A stretch of DNA of 64,000 nucleotides, taken from assembly GCA_037178975.1 (NCBI GenBank), contig JASJZH010000005.1:5332001-5396000 (forward strand). The letters are read 5' to 3'. Shown here piece after piece: positions 50,172 to 62,900 of this stretch (position 1 is its first letter; each line of letters starts with the position of its first letter). The notes below the pieces were generated by a model. The model searched no databases. It had not been told where the DNA came from and saw nothing but the letters and a program-made list of their open reading frames with translations. Both the position numbers and the translations under genes were made by a program. Origin of the DNA: Oscheius tipulae (taxonomy: Eukaryota > Nematoda > Chromadorea > Rhabditida > Rhabditidae).

Positions 50172-52831
50172 ATGGATCCTAGACTACAGCACACTCTACG
50201 GCACCTTTTACCTTATGCAGCCATTCCCGTCGGTCTTTACGCCTTTTCAAAGCAAGTTTTTGTATTTTTCCTCGGGCTGGTACCGAGAAGCAGACTAATA
50301 AGAAAATGAATCCGCACCTTCATTTTGTTTGTTACAGCAGCTCCGCTGAGGTCACTGTTGTCACACACACATGCGCCTTGCAAAAATTTCGAGGAGAACT
50401 TTGGAATAGTCGAAGACTTGTTTTCTCTTGCTTATTCGGTGACTCTTCAGTTCATTTTGCATTTTTGTTGGGACAATTGACAAAATGGTGTTGTAACGAG
50501 AATAGCCTGTAAACATGTTTTTTTTTGCTAGTTTACAACATCTAACATGTTTAATATACCACTGGAAGAAAGAAGCAAAAAGTTAAAGTATTGCGGGCTC
50601 TGGAGATTCTGATAGCCAATAACAAGTTACCATACATCAAGTTAAATTAAATTTATTCCAGAATTCTGCTCCGCCTAGTGCCCGGTCCCCAGCACCATGC
50701 GAAGCTAATGTTCAAGGACAAGACAGCTCTCATCATCGGAGCCAGTACAGGTACTTTCTATGTCCTGTTTGTGGAAAACCAGGAATTTCAGGTCTCGGAA
50801 GAACTCTAGCCTTCGATCTGTACAGGAAGGGAGCCAAGGTCATTCTGACAGCCAGAAGCATCGACAAACTGAAAGAACTCACCGAGGAGCTGAAGCAAAG
50901 TAATCAGGATAATCCACACGAGCCGGAATACAGGTGTGATTGTGTTTCCTAACTTTTACAAGTTTTCGCGTTGATGACTCAAAATTCCAGATATTTGGAC
51001 ATTGCTGATCCGTCCGATGTCGAAGACCTGGCTAAGTTGGCCATAGACGGCAAAACAATCGACATTCTCGTGAACAATGCCGGAATTTCGAACCGAGGAG
51101 CTGTCGAGGATACTCCTCTTGAGATTTACAGGTTTATTTTTAAAATTTTGCAACACATAAAGTGTGTTCAGGCAAGTTATGGAAGTGAACTTTTTTGGCA
51201 TTGTCGCTGTGACAAAAGCCCTCCTTCCCTACATCCCGGACGACGGCTGCATTATTGTGACGAGCAGTATTCAAGGTAGAATCTCGATCCCGTACAGGAG
51301 CTGCTACGCGGCTAGCAAACATGCCCTCCAGGTTCTCTTTTTCATTCTATATTTAAGACGTTTGAGTTTAGGCCTTTTTCGACGCGCTCCGAACAGAAAC
51401 CCGTCCCAAACTGCATATTCTCGTCGTCAGTGCCGGCTACATGAACACTGGCTTTGGATCGCGTGCTCTCGATGTCAATGGACAGCCCGTCGGAATTGAG
51501 GACGAGAATCAGAAAAAGGTACGACATTTATTTGTGAGTCTCGTCGTGAGCCCGTTTGGCCAATGGGATCACCGGTTTGTGTCCATTCCTACCCCCCCAG
51601 CCGAACTCGCCATTCCAGCCGTTTCTGATATCGTTCCAGTCAGGTCCCACTGGCCAACTGGCCGGATCCGGAAGAGGCCAGTTCCCATTGGGAGCCTGCT
51701 CGAGGTCCGGGTTTGGAACCAATTCTATCGGTATCGCGGTAGTTGTTGTCGTTGTCGTTGTCGACGGACTGCTTCTGATTGTTGGTGGTGGCTAAAATGT
51801 CAGTATATACTCGCATCAGTAAAAGATTGGAAAGTAAAGCCCAATATTTTTTTTTGGTGATACCTTTGTTCAGGGGAAAGTACCAATTTAAAAGATTGGA
51901 TAATAAGAAAATCATAGCAAAAAAGGAAGTTGCTTCCAAGGTCAACTCACCGCCAACGTGAAAGCACTTTGAATCTGTTGCAACAGGTTTGGGAACAGCT
52001 GATTCGACTGTGGCTGTTGAGGCTGTGGCTTTATAGGCTGCTGCCAAGCCTGATTCCACGGCTGTTGTGGTTGTTGATTCCAAGCCGTTTGTGGAGCCCG
52101 TTGGTTCCATGCCTGAGGTTGAGGTGGCTGCTGCTGCCAGCCGAACATATTCCCCCATTGGGCTGAATTTCAAGCCATTTTTGGTAGATAAAAATGACAA
52201 TTACCCTCGACAAAGACGACGAGAAGAGAAGAAAGAACGGTTGACCTCATGTGACCCCTGAAAAGGAGAAAAAGATCCTGTACTCTTGAGAGTTTTCGAG
52301 AGAGAAACCCGGTTTTGTTAGTGGGTAGAACAGTAAGAGAAGAGGGAGGATATGGAGTGTTCGGGCCCTAATACAATAGAGAAGGAGTGGTCACTAGAGA
52401 CTCTTCTTTCTTACAATAACCCGAACAAAAGTTGTAGACATTCTGGGGATTACAGCACTCTCGCGTGCGCCAAGAGACGGCAGACGCACACACGCACAAG
52501 GGCATTCGCCCAACTTTTAGCTGGTCGGACATGGTTCAGTGAGCGTCAAGTGTTTTTTGTCGTGTTTTAAAAGGGACAGAACAGAAATACAGTGAGTATG
52601 TGTTGATAAGAGTCTTATTGGAAAAACATTCAAGTTTCTAATTTTTAGGGTCTCTCCGCCGAGGAAGCATCCGCCTGGATTCTTCAAGCTGCTGCCAATC
52701 GAGAGACCGATCTTCTAATGGCTCCGCTCTTCCATCGTCTCGGCGTCTTCCTCCGCTGGGCGTGGCCGAATCTCTATTTCTATTCCGTCTACAAACGCGG
52801 ACTCAAGGACCAGTTCGCCAAGAAGCATTAA
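50172..52831 (+). CDS. Short-chain dehydrogenase/reductase, DHRS7B-like
   Basis: NAD(P)-dependent oxidoreductase anchored in a membrane by an N-terminal hydrophobic segment ([20 protein letters not shown]). The Rossmann signature is [14 protein letters not shown], then LVNNAGIS, and the active site is [20 protein letters not shown] (Ser, then YxxxK). AGYMNTGF and the C-terminal [17 protein letters not shown] follow. ATG 50172 follows CTATTTTCAGA. Intron 1 (50252-50661) appears to use a GC donor (AA|GCAAGT); the nearby GT donor would put the conserved frame out of phase. The last intron (51519-52648) is 1130 bp and contains a complete gene on the minus strand. AATAAA at 52888-52893. Confidence 0.93.
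51528..52250 (-). CDS. Nested secreted Trp/Gln/Pro-rich protein, 173 aa
   Basis: Lies wholly inside the last DHRS7B intron, on the opposite strand; its stop is nine bases from the host exon. Exons 52250-52205, 52162-51951 and 51791-51528 sum to 522 bases. TTTTCAG lies just upstream of the ATG, so it looks independently transcribed and trans-spliced. [16 protein letters not shown] is a signal peptide. The middle is Trp/Gln/Pro/Asn rich with repeated W-N-Q ([20 protein letters not shown]), then a Thr run, then [20 protein letters not shown] and a Gly-rich end FGWGGRNG with a dibasic site in PLAKRAHDE. No family recognised. Matrix/adhesive protein or peptide precursor are both possible; neither is shown. 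Confidence 0.75.
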
Positions 52832-53925
52832 TTTTGTAGATGCAGAGTTTTAGCCCACGACATTTTTTAAATTTCTCAATCCTTGTGAATAAATTCCACG
52901 TAATTTGAGATCTCTTATCACCAAAAGGGACTGGTGAGTCAGGGTCGTAAAACAACTCGAACACTGAAAGGGACAGTTGCAGTTGATGTGCAGGAGTTAC
53001 AGGGTTCGGTCACTTGACCCATAAGTCGATTCTGATTATAGAAAGTACATCACCGATCCTTCAGAATTTGTCTGGATGAATTAGGAGATCGGAATCTCAT
53101 GGTTCAGAAAAATCAGTTCAACGAATCCCAAGAGCAAAGTGTTGGGTATCACAGTATGACTCAACGTTAAAGACAACAATAGCCTGGATGCCACACAATC
53201 CTAAAGAGATTACTATATGGAAACCTTTTCTCTGAACTCATTTGAACCTCTACCACCTTCTACGAGCCGCCAAAAGAAGCAGCTACTGGGCTGCTGCGTG
53301 GTGCCAGCCTCTGATAACACTTCCCAATCCCTCCATCTATCGATAGTGATTACTTGGGAAGGATTAGCTGACTGCTAACTGCTTCCGTTTTTGCTGCCTT
53401 TTTATTCTTTAACCTCGTACTTTTGAGTCTATTTTCCTTTCTTTTTTTTCAAGTTGTTGTGCGGCAGAGTTAGAGCTCAGACCAAAAAGAAAAGTAGATC
53501 TCGTTCCCACTCTTTCAGTTTGTTCACTCGTTCTGTCAAGCGCTTCTTATAATTTTGGGCCTTGAGGAAGGTCGAATATGTCCAGACTTTGGCCCGCTTC
53601 ATTACTCGACGGGACATTTCTAAGTACGCAAAAAAGGACCATTGTGTAGCACAAGAACGTAAAAATAAAACTCTAAAAGTTTTTGGTCCTTCAACCAACT
53701 TCGAAGCCAAAAAAGCTGACATCTACTCCTAAGAGTTACATCTGACCACACCTCTTCCCCTTTACTAGGAGCCTCCTCCCTGACGTCCTTTTGCTAATCC
53801 CTCCTGGCAGGCCATCTTCTTATCAGAGCCCCGTAACACACCCAAAGCTACTGGGCACATAAGGAGGGGTGGGGCTTCGAATTCCAGTGACGAGAAAGTA
53901 AAACAGACCGAAATTTAGGGCAAAT
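52832..53925. other. Intergenic before the VWA mucin gene
   Basis: Contains the DHRS7B poly(A) signal at 52888-52893. A minus-strand frame at 53477-53722 includes a Lys/Arg-rich stretch (MSRRVMKRAKVWTYSTFLKA) preceded by GTACTTAG, so a small gene is conceivable, but no matching upstream exon was found. AAATTTAG ending at 53918 is a likely trans-splice acceptor for the next gene. Confidence 0.4.
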
Positions 53926-56900
53926 ATGCCGCCCTACTGGGGTGACTACGATGAAGGCGGTGGTGGATGGCCGGGAGCTGCTGGAGAGATTGATGCCGCC
54001 GCTCGGGGTATTCCAGAGAATCGGTTTGACAGATTCGTACGGGAAAGAAGACCGAGATGGTTGAGCAACAAAATGTTGGTATTTTGATAGATGAAGAAGG
54101 GATTATTTTAGATTGACCATCATCATAATTCTACTCTTTCTGCTCGGACTCGGATTCCTGATTGCTGGATCAATCATGCTCGGAATCGGAGTGTCCAAAG
54201 ACCACACAAAGTCGACGAGTGAGTCTACGAGTTTTTTGAACCTACCAGAGAGGCATAGAGACATGTAGAGAAATGAATGTAGTCGTTATGAAAGTGCTAT
54301 GACCCACATTTCGCTCTCTACTATAGGCTGTCCAACTGTCTCTGCTGCTCCGTACTACGCCACAGTCGAGTCGACAATGGTGAAATGGAAAGATGTACAG
54401 GAAGACTACGCCAATGCAGCCAGTGTGGTAGCAGAACAGGTAGCTTTTCTCTATCTTCTTTTTACTTTTCTTGAAGGTCAGAGCCTCTTTGGTCTCTGGA
54501 CAACAGAAAGCTGCTGCCTTTTTGGATGCACAGACTAATACGGACCCGTATATTACTGTCCTCGGCTTGTCTCAATCTCAATCGAGCAGCGACGGAGTCA
54601 TGGCTGTTGTGGGAATGGCCTACACGACACAAGATGCTCCAAGCAACCAGGCCATGATCAACGATCTTTTGAATGGAGACAATCTCACTCTGTACCACGT
54701 CTCTCCGAATGCTGCCAGCAGTCCTCAGCAACAGATGTGTAGCCAGGTCAGCGTGTACCAGGCTCCTCTCGGACAGTCGACTACTCTCCCGTCAAATAGA
54801 GCTACGACATTGGGTCTCACTACCGTCCAGAGTACTGCAGCGACTACTACCCAAAGTCAATGCATCTGTCCTACTGTAACAGCCTGTCCGGGCGAGGTAA
54901 CTACGTCCACTAGTCGACAATCATCTCCGAGTACCTCAAGTACCTCGACCAGTTCTTCTCCATCCACTCAACCTCCTGTTGGAACAACCAGCCCCATTCT
55001 GAGTACCAGTGGATCACTCTCTCCGGTACCGACTACCGAACCAGGAACATCTACGTCTTCTCCGACAAGTTCAAGCACACTAGTGACACAACAGACAACT
55101 GAACCTGCTACCCAGACCAGTGCACAGACTAGTAGTCAAGCGACAAGTCCTTCGACTCAGAGCTCGGAAACGAGCCCAGCTATTCAGTCCTCGAGTTCTG
55201 AATCTTCAACTATTTCGTCGAGCGAATCTACTCTTTCCACTAGTCAGATCACAAGTTCTTCAACTGCGGCTCTGGGTACAAGTCAGAGTACTGTCTCTTC
55301 CAGCTCGGGAACCAGTCTTATATTCACTAGTACTGTAACTCAAACGACGAGTGAATCGACTAGTCCTTTGACTCAGAGTACAGCGACAGAAGGCCCTACA
55401 TCATCCTCGTCCATTTCATCTCCTGCAACCAGTTTGTCAACTACGATCAGTTCCTCTTCTGCTAGTACCATTACTCAGGGTAGCAGTCAGGGAACCAGTA
55501 CTGCAACTCAATCGACCAGTGGATCTACTCTTTCCACCAGTCAAATCACAAGTTCTTCAACTGCGACTCTGGGTACAAGTCTCTCTTCTACTCAAAGTAC
55601 TGAGACCAGTTCACAAAGTACAAGTCAAGAAACTAGTTCTAGTTCACAGAGCAGTCAGGGCACCAGTACTGCAACTCAATCGACCAGTGGATCTACTCTT
55701 TCTACCAGTCAGATCACAAGTTCTTCAACTGTGACCTTGGGTACAAGTCTCTCTTCTACTCAAAGTACAGCGACCAGTTCACAAAGTACAAGTCAAGAAA
55801 CTAGTTCTAGTTCACAGAGCAGTCAGGGAACCAGTACTGCAGCTCAATCGACTAGTGAATCTATTCTTTCCACCAGTCAGATCACAAGTACTTCAACTGC
55901 GGCTCTGGGTACAAGTCAGAGTACTGTCACTTCCAGCTCGGGAACCAGTCCGTTATCCACTAGTACTGTAACTCAAACGACGAGTGAATCGACTACTCCT
56001 TCGACTCAGAGTACAGTGACAGAAGGTCCTACATCATCCTCGTCCATTTCATCTTCTGCAACCAGTCAGTCGACTACGATCAGTTCCTCTTCTGCTAGTA
56101 CCATTACGCATGGTAGCAGTCAGGGAACCAGTACTGCAACTCAATCGACTAGTGAATCTATTCTTTCCACCAGTCAGATCACAAGTACTTCAACTGCGGC
56201 TCTGGGTACAAGTCAGAGTACTGTCTCTTCCAGCTCGGGAACCACTCCTTTATTCACTAGTACTGTAACTCAAACGACGAGTGAATCGACTAGTCCTTCG
56301 ACTCAGAGTACAGTGACAGAAGGCCCTACATCATCCTCGTCCATTTCATCTCCTGCAACCAGTCAGTCGACTACGATCAGTTCCTCTTCTGCTAGTACCA
56401 TTACGCATGGTAGCAGTCAGGGAACCAGTACTGCAACTCAATCGACCAGTGGATCTACTCTTTCTACCAGTCAGATCACAAGTTCTTCAACTGTGACCTT
56501 GGGTACAAGTCTCTCTTCTACTCAAAGTACAGCAACCAGTTCACAAAGTACAAGTCAAGAAACTAGTTCTAGTTCACAGAGCAGTCAGGGAACCAGTACT
56601 GCAGCTCAATCGACTAGTGAATCTACTCTTTCCACTAGTCAGATCACAAGTTCTTCAACTGCGGCTCTGGGTACAAGTCAGAGTACTGTCACTTCCAGCT
56701 CGGGAACCAGTCCGTTATCCACTAGTACTGTAACTCAAACGACGAGTGAATCGACTAGTCCTTCGACTCAGAGTACAGTGACAGAAGGCCCTACATCATC
56801 CTCGTCCATTTCATCTTCTGCAACCAGTCAGTCGACTACGATCAGTTCCTCTTCTGCTAGTACCATTACGCATGGTAGCAGTCAGGGAACCAGTACTGCA

Positions 56901-59900
56901 ACTCAATCGACCAGTGGATCTACTCTTTCCACCAGTCAGATCACAAGTTCTTCAACTGCGGCTCTGGGTACAAGTCTCTCTTCTACTCAAAGTACAGAGA
57001 CCAGTTCACAAAGTACAAGTCAAGAAACTAGTTCTAGTACACAGAGCAGTCAGGGCACCAGTACTGCAACTCAATCGACCAGTGGATCTACTCTTTCTAC
57101 CAGTCAGGTCACAAGTTCTTCAACTGTGACCTTGGGTACAAGTCTCTCTTCTACTCAAAGTACAGCAACCAGTTCACAAGGTACAAGTCAAGGAACTAGT
57201 CCTAGTTCACAGAGCACGGAAAGCAGTCAAGAGACGACTGGATTCACTCAAGGAACTAGCACTATACCATCGACTACCAGCATGAGTACTAGTCATTCGA
57301 CCATGACTTCGAAGACGACTATGACTCCATCGACCTCTCCAACGACCCAGGCCTGTATTCCTGTGTCCACACCTTCTCCTCGTCCAGGAGCAAGAGATGT
57401 GGTAATCCTCATTGACGATTCAACTGCGGTGGGAAACGCATCGAACTATAACCAGGTAACAGAGTCAAACAGAACGTCACTTCCATGTATTTAGATAACC
57501 AACTGGCTGGGAAAAACGCTCTGTCCAATGTGGCCGGTCAATCAGGATCGTTGGGAGGCTGCTCCAGCTCAGTTTGCTAAGGTAAAGTATGACAAACAAA
57601 ATCTACTTCCAGTTTCAGTACGAGTTCAATCTCCTCATGGATTTCGATGCCAACACGGTTGAAGAACTGACTAAATCTATTTCGAGCAGTATCTACAGTG
57701 GAAGACGTGCCCCCAGCCTCACAAAGTATGTATTTGCCTAGCTCTATAAGAAACTTTTCAGAGCAATGAAATCTACTCTGAACTTGGCTGGAAGAGAAGG
57801 AGTTCATCGGACCGTCCTATGTATCAGTTCTTCAGCCGACCTTCCCGATTTGGAGACCGCCGTCCCGTTGTCAGAGCAGATCAAGAATCAGGGAATTGAC
57901 ATTATCACCTTAGCTCTTGATGGACTGGATCAGGAAATATTAGGAATCGTAAGTCGATTTTTTGATATGTTGCAAAGAAACTGAAAAAAATATTTCATGC
58001 TACGTAGAATTATGGATAGCGATGAAGACATTTGAGCACACAGGAAACGGCTTCCTCCATATTGGGACGGTTCAGACAGCGCTGTTGGCAGGTATTCTGC
58101 TCGTCCAGGTTGAATTGCTGAAATCTAGTCCTTAAACGGAAAGTGATACCTGCAAAAGATTATGATTCTTGATAACTTACATGAGCCAACATCAAAGGAA
58201 AAACTGACAGCAATAGAATAAGACGGACTGTCAAAAATCTAGCCATGGTTTGAGCGCAAAACTAGACGGGTCTCTCTCGAGCCCGCTAAAATGTGGAAGC
58301 CAATCTGTTTTTCGCATTCACAGTTTCAGCTCTCCTCCGGGCCTGATTACACATTTGGAACTGACGGTTTCGCGCCAACAGCTGATCAAGCCACTCAAAT
58401 AACAGATTTGATTCAAGGAGGCAGTAGAACTACAGGTGTTGGAATCACAACAACTACCGGGGCAACGACTACCACTGCTGGAGGAACAGACTTCGGTTGT
58501 CATCCGGACATTGCCATTGTCGTGGACACTTCTTTGGATGTGTCCAGTCAGGAAGAGTACCAGAGAGTGAGTATCTATCTCTGTCTCTTGACTCATACCC
58601 GTTCAGCAATTGTCCTTTATCGCTGACCAACTCGCCTTCTCTTGGCTCATTTCTCCAAGCGCAGTCGAGACAGAAATTGTCGTCTACTCTACCTCATATG
58701 GTGGCTATCTTGGAGGCAACGACTATGCGTACAGTTCCCCACCTGATTTCCAGTCCGCCGTCCATGAATACGATTTATATTGGAACCGATATGCACAGCC
58801 GAACATCACAGCGTAAGTCTGTCTCTCTTTGTTCTGACAAGTTTCAGTTCGCTCTCTTACTTGTCCAGTACCATTGGCAACAGAAGATCTGGACGTAGTC
58901 CAACTACCATCCTGTTTACATATTCTGGAAATGAGAAGGATGTGCTGGAAGCTAGGAACAGTATTGATTCCCTCGGAAATCTTATTGTGGTCGGAATGGG
59001 TTCCAGGAATGACTACTTGAGTCTGTTGACAGGAAATGTCATCACTGGATTGGGCTACAATAGTGACTTGGTCATCAAGGTCAGCTCTTTCTCGGTCTTC
59101 GGGTATCTCAGAATTATCATCTAGTGTAAAATGTCCTCGCGTCTCTGTCTGTCTATCTGTCTGTCTGTCTGTCTGAAGCCAATATTGCCAATTAGTGTGC
59201 ACTATTTTGTGCGCACGCTAATTGTTGGCAAGTCAAAGTAGAGTCAGTTTGGGAGATAGCTTCGTTGGGGAAACGTTGTTCCTGTCACGGTAGCTCGACT
59301 GACGGGGTACAGGCGACCAGATAAGAAATGAAAGGTAAGGCTTAGGTCTAAGACCAGTACAAGTGACAAAGAAATAGAAACCGGGTAAAATTCAAAGGGA
59401 TCAGAGGTTATTATTGCCATAGAGCCCCTAAGGCCGATAGCATCCAAAGTTTTGTTAGTAATAGAATTCTGTTACGAAACACTAATTAGGTGCATAGTTG
59501 TACAGACTACAGTAATTACCAAGTTTCTGTTTTACAATTTAAAAGTGCATCATAAGAACGCATTTTTTTTCTTTCAGATCAACTCGCTTCTCTGCTCTCC
59601 CAGTACACCGAGCGCTCTTCCAACTACCTCTGTTCCCACTACAGTAATCCCTACAGTACCGACGACCACGCCAGCAGTGTCCACTATAGGATCTACTGTC
59701 ACTCCACAAAGCTGTCCTGACTGCTACCCAGACGAGGCTAATGTTCTGATTGCTATGGATACCAGTTCTCTTATGATGGGAGGAAATGTAAGACTTTGTC
59801 CTTCTTCCCAAGCAGATTCTTTCCAGCTTGACCTTCTGAAATCCTTCGTCAACGGACCCTTGACTGGCAACTGGACTCATGCAGAGAGATTAGCCATTCT

Positions 59901-62900
59901 TGGATTCGATGACCGTACCCATTTCTCTGCTCCGATCGAGTAAGTCAATCAGAGATCTGACTAATCTCAATTCAGTTTCGGTGACTTGAACACAATGTCC
60001 GAATACCATACGATTGTTTCGGCTGTACCTCAGCTATCAAATCTTCCCTCATTGACCAGTGCTTTCCAGCGCTGTCTCCAGAACTACAATCCACAGCCGA
60101 AGTATGGCTCCCAGAAGACTATCATCTTTACGATTTCTGCTGATCCACAGGACATTTCCAATGCTAAACCGTATGCTGCTCAGCTTTCTAGAAGAGGAGT
60201 GGTGGTCCTGGTTGGAATGAACATGACTCGGGACCACGACTCGGCACTGAGAACTCTGGTTCCTAGTGTCATAGCCTGGCAGAATCTGTCCGATTCAAGT
60301 GGAGTTGCTCAACAGATCCAGATGGGATTAGCTGGTAAGAGTGAATGAGACAACAGCATAAATGACCCCTTTTCAGGAGCCTTTCTTAACTCAACCACCG
60401 TATCTCCTACTTCGACCACCGGCACCAGCACGACTTCGGGTACCGGAAGCACACCTACTGGCCCGACAACTACTCAAGGATCCACTACTCTGTTCACAGC
60501 CTCTCCAGCCATCTGTTCCAGAGACGTGATCCTTCTGATCGACCAGTCCAATGACTATATTGCTGTGGACTCATTCAACGAGGTATTCTTTTTGATTCCG
60601 AACAGTAAACATTTTCTTTTTAGGTCAAAACCTGGCTGGTCAAGTCTCTCGTCCCCCTCTGGGAAGTCAGTCCCCAGCACGTCTCCGCAGCTCCATTCGC
60701 ATTTGCCAATCAAACGTTCAACGATCTGGGTGGTGACTTTCTTGTTCAGTCGCAAGCAGAGCTGATTACTCTTATCCAAAACAACCTGCAGTACAAGCCA
60801 AGTGCGGGTCCGAATATTCATTCGGCTCTTCTGAAATCGACCAGTATCAAGACTCGGCCTGGAGCTGCCATAGTTTTGATCTCTGCTTCAGAGTGAGCGC
60901 TTCCTTGTTCTCATTTTCAAAATGTTTCAGCAACGCTGATGACATCAACCAAGCTATCGATTCTGCTAAACAGCTCAAACAGAACGGAGGAACAGTTATT
61001 ACCTTGGCTGTCGGTCCCAATACGAGTGGCCATCTTGGAAAAGTTTGAAAATTTCTGATACAGTACTAGAGTATTTCAGCTCTCTTCCGGCCTCGATTTT
61101 ATTTTCCACTCTCCCGATTTCAACGTCTCTGCGGCAATCGCTATGGATATTTCTGATGTTCTGTGCAGCTCGGCTCCAACAACTACATCAGCTCCAACAA
61201 CGACTAACAGTCTTCCCAGTTCATCTACTCTCAAGACGACCACAACTGCCGCTATTTCTACCATTTCGACAGCTGAAGTTACAAGTTAGTCTGGGAGAAT
61301 ACTGTAACAAACTTTCTTCAGCTTCTACCTCTTCTGTACCGACCAGTGCTGGAGTCACTTCTACAGCCGCTTCTACAACTATCGCAAGCACAACAAGTGA
61401 GTTAGAGTAACCGTGCCAGTAACAATGACAGATAGGGACAATTCTTCAATTCGAAGTTTCATTTTTCAGCCCTGAAGCCAGAAGCATGTTTCGACTGCTA
61501 CCCAATCTTGTCCAACATTTTGATCTTGGTCGACGCTGGAAATGATATCAGTGACTTTGCCTTTGGCAATCAGAAGACAGTCGTCAGTAGTCTGATCAGG
61601 AATTGGACACATTTTGAGAGAGTAGCTCTGTCTTCCTATTCACATTTTCTCGACCCAATAGTCTACTACGACGATCTAAAAAAGGATGACCATACCGCGA
61701 TGCAGATTCTCGTCTCGCACATCAAACAGACCAACAATACAGTGGTTCTCGGGAAATCACTCAATCAAGCGGCTGGGATCCATCCGGATCCGTTGTACGG
61801 AATTCAAAAGACTATTCTTTTCACGGCTAGCGAAGTATTGGACGAAAAGAGCAATCAGGCCGGAGCCTATCTTCGTTCTGAAGGTCAGATGATAGTTGTT
61901 GGAATTGGGCTGGCTGATATGACCGGACTAGGGGCTCTGGCATCACCGGGATCAGCTATTTCTTGGGGAGATGTGAGCGACACGAGTACTGTCGTGCAGC
62001 AGATTTTGACTCTTCTTGGAAATGGAACTACCCCGGTTCCTTCTACTACAGCTCAGGTAAGGATCACAGAGAAACAGTTCAGATCAATTCAGACCACAAC
62101 TGGTGGAATGACCACTCTAGGCTCAACTGCTACAGCCAGCTGTTCCAAAGATGTTCTTTTGCTCATCGATGACTCGAATGCCTTTAGAAGTCAGCTGAGT
62201 TTTGACCGGACACGAGACTGGGTGATCAACAGCCTCATTCCCACTTGGAATATCTCTCCGTCCATGATTACTGTCTTAGCCGCCGGCTTTGCTAACAAAG
62301 CATGGAACAATCTGGGTGGGGATTTTGGAGATATTCAATCAGTCTCGGAGTTGCAACTACTTCTGACGAGACAGCTTACCTATCAGTCGGATAGGGGACC
62401 AAATTTAACATACGGCCTGACTAGAGCAGTCAAGGTTAGTCAACCGGACATGGTCACGGTGCTGATCTCTGCATCTGAGTAAGTTTGGTTTCGTAGCAAT
62501 AAAATTGGTTTAGGGATCCCAAAGGTATCAATGAAACATACCCCCTGGCCTTGAAACTGAAAGAATATGGATCGGCTGTGGTTACACTGTCAGTTGGACC
62601 AAATGCAAAAGGGTTCTTGGGAACTGTAAGCCAAAAGTCAGTTTCCTAAATCAGACCATTTTCAGCTCGCTTCGGGCTCCAACTTTTCCTTCGTCTCAAC
62701 TGACTACACACCTTCCACAGCTATAGCCAACTCCATTTCTTCGCTCATTTGTGGCTCCGAACCCATTTTCACGACCACTCCTCTCCTCACAACGACGCAA
62801 AATGTACCGACAACAACCACACTCCCGGCTCCGTTCACCTGCAAACCTGATGTGGCCTTCCTGTTTGACAGTGCCGCTGCCAATTCCAGCGATGACATCT

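Noticed and set aside
53477-53722. Small minus-strand gene (MSAFLASKLVEGPK frame)
   Set aside because: Plausible composition but no matching exons or family; kept only as a note in the intergenic entry.
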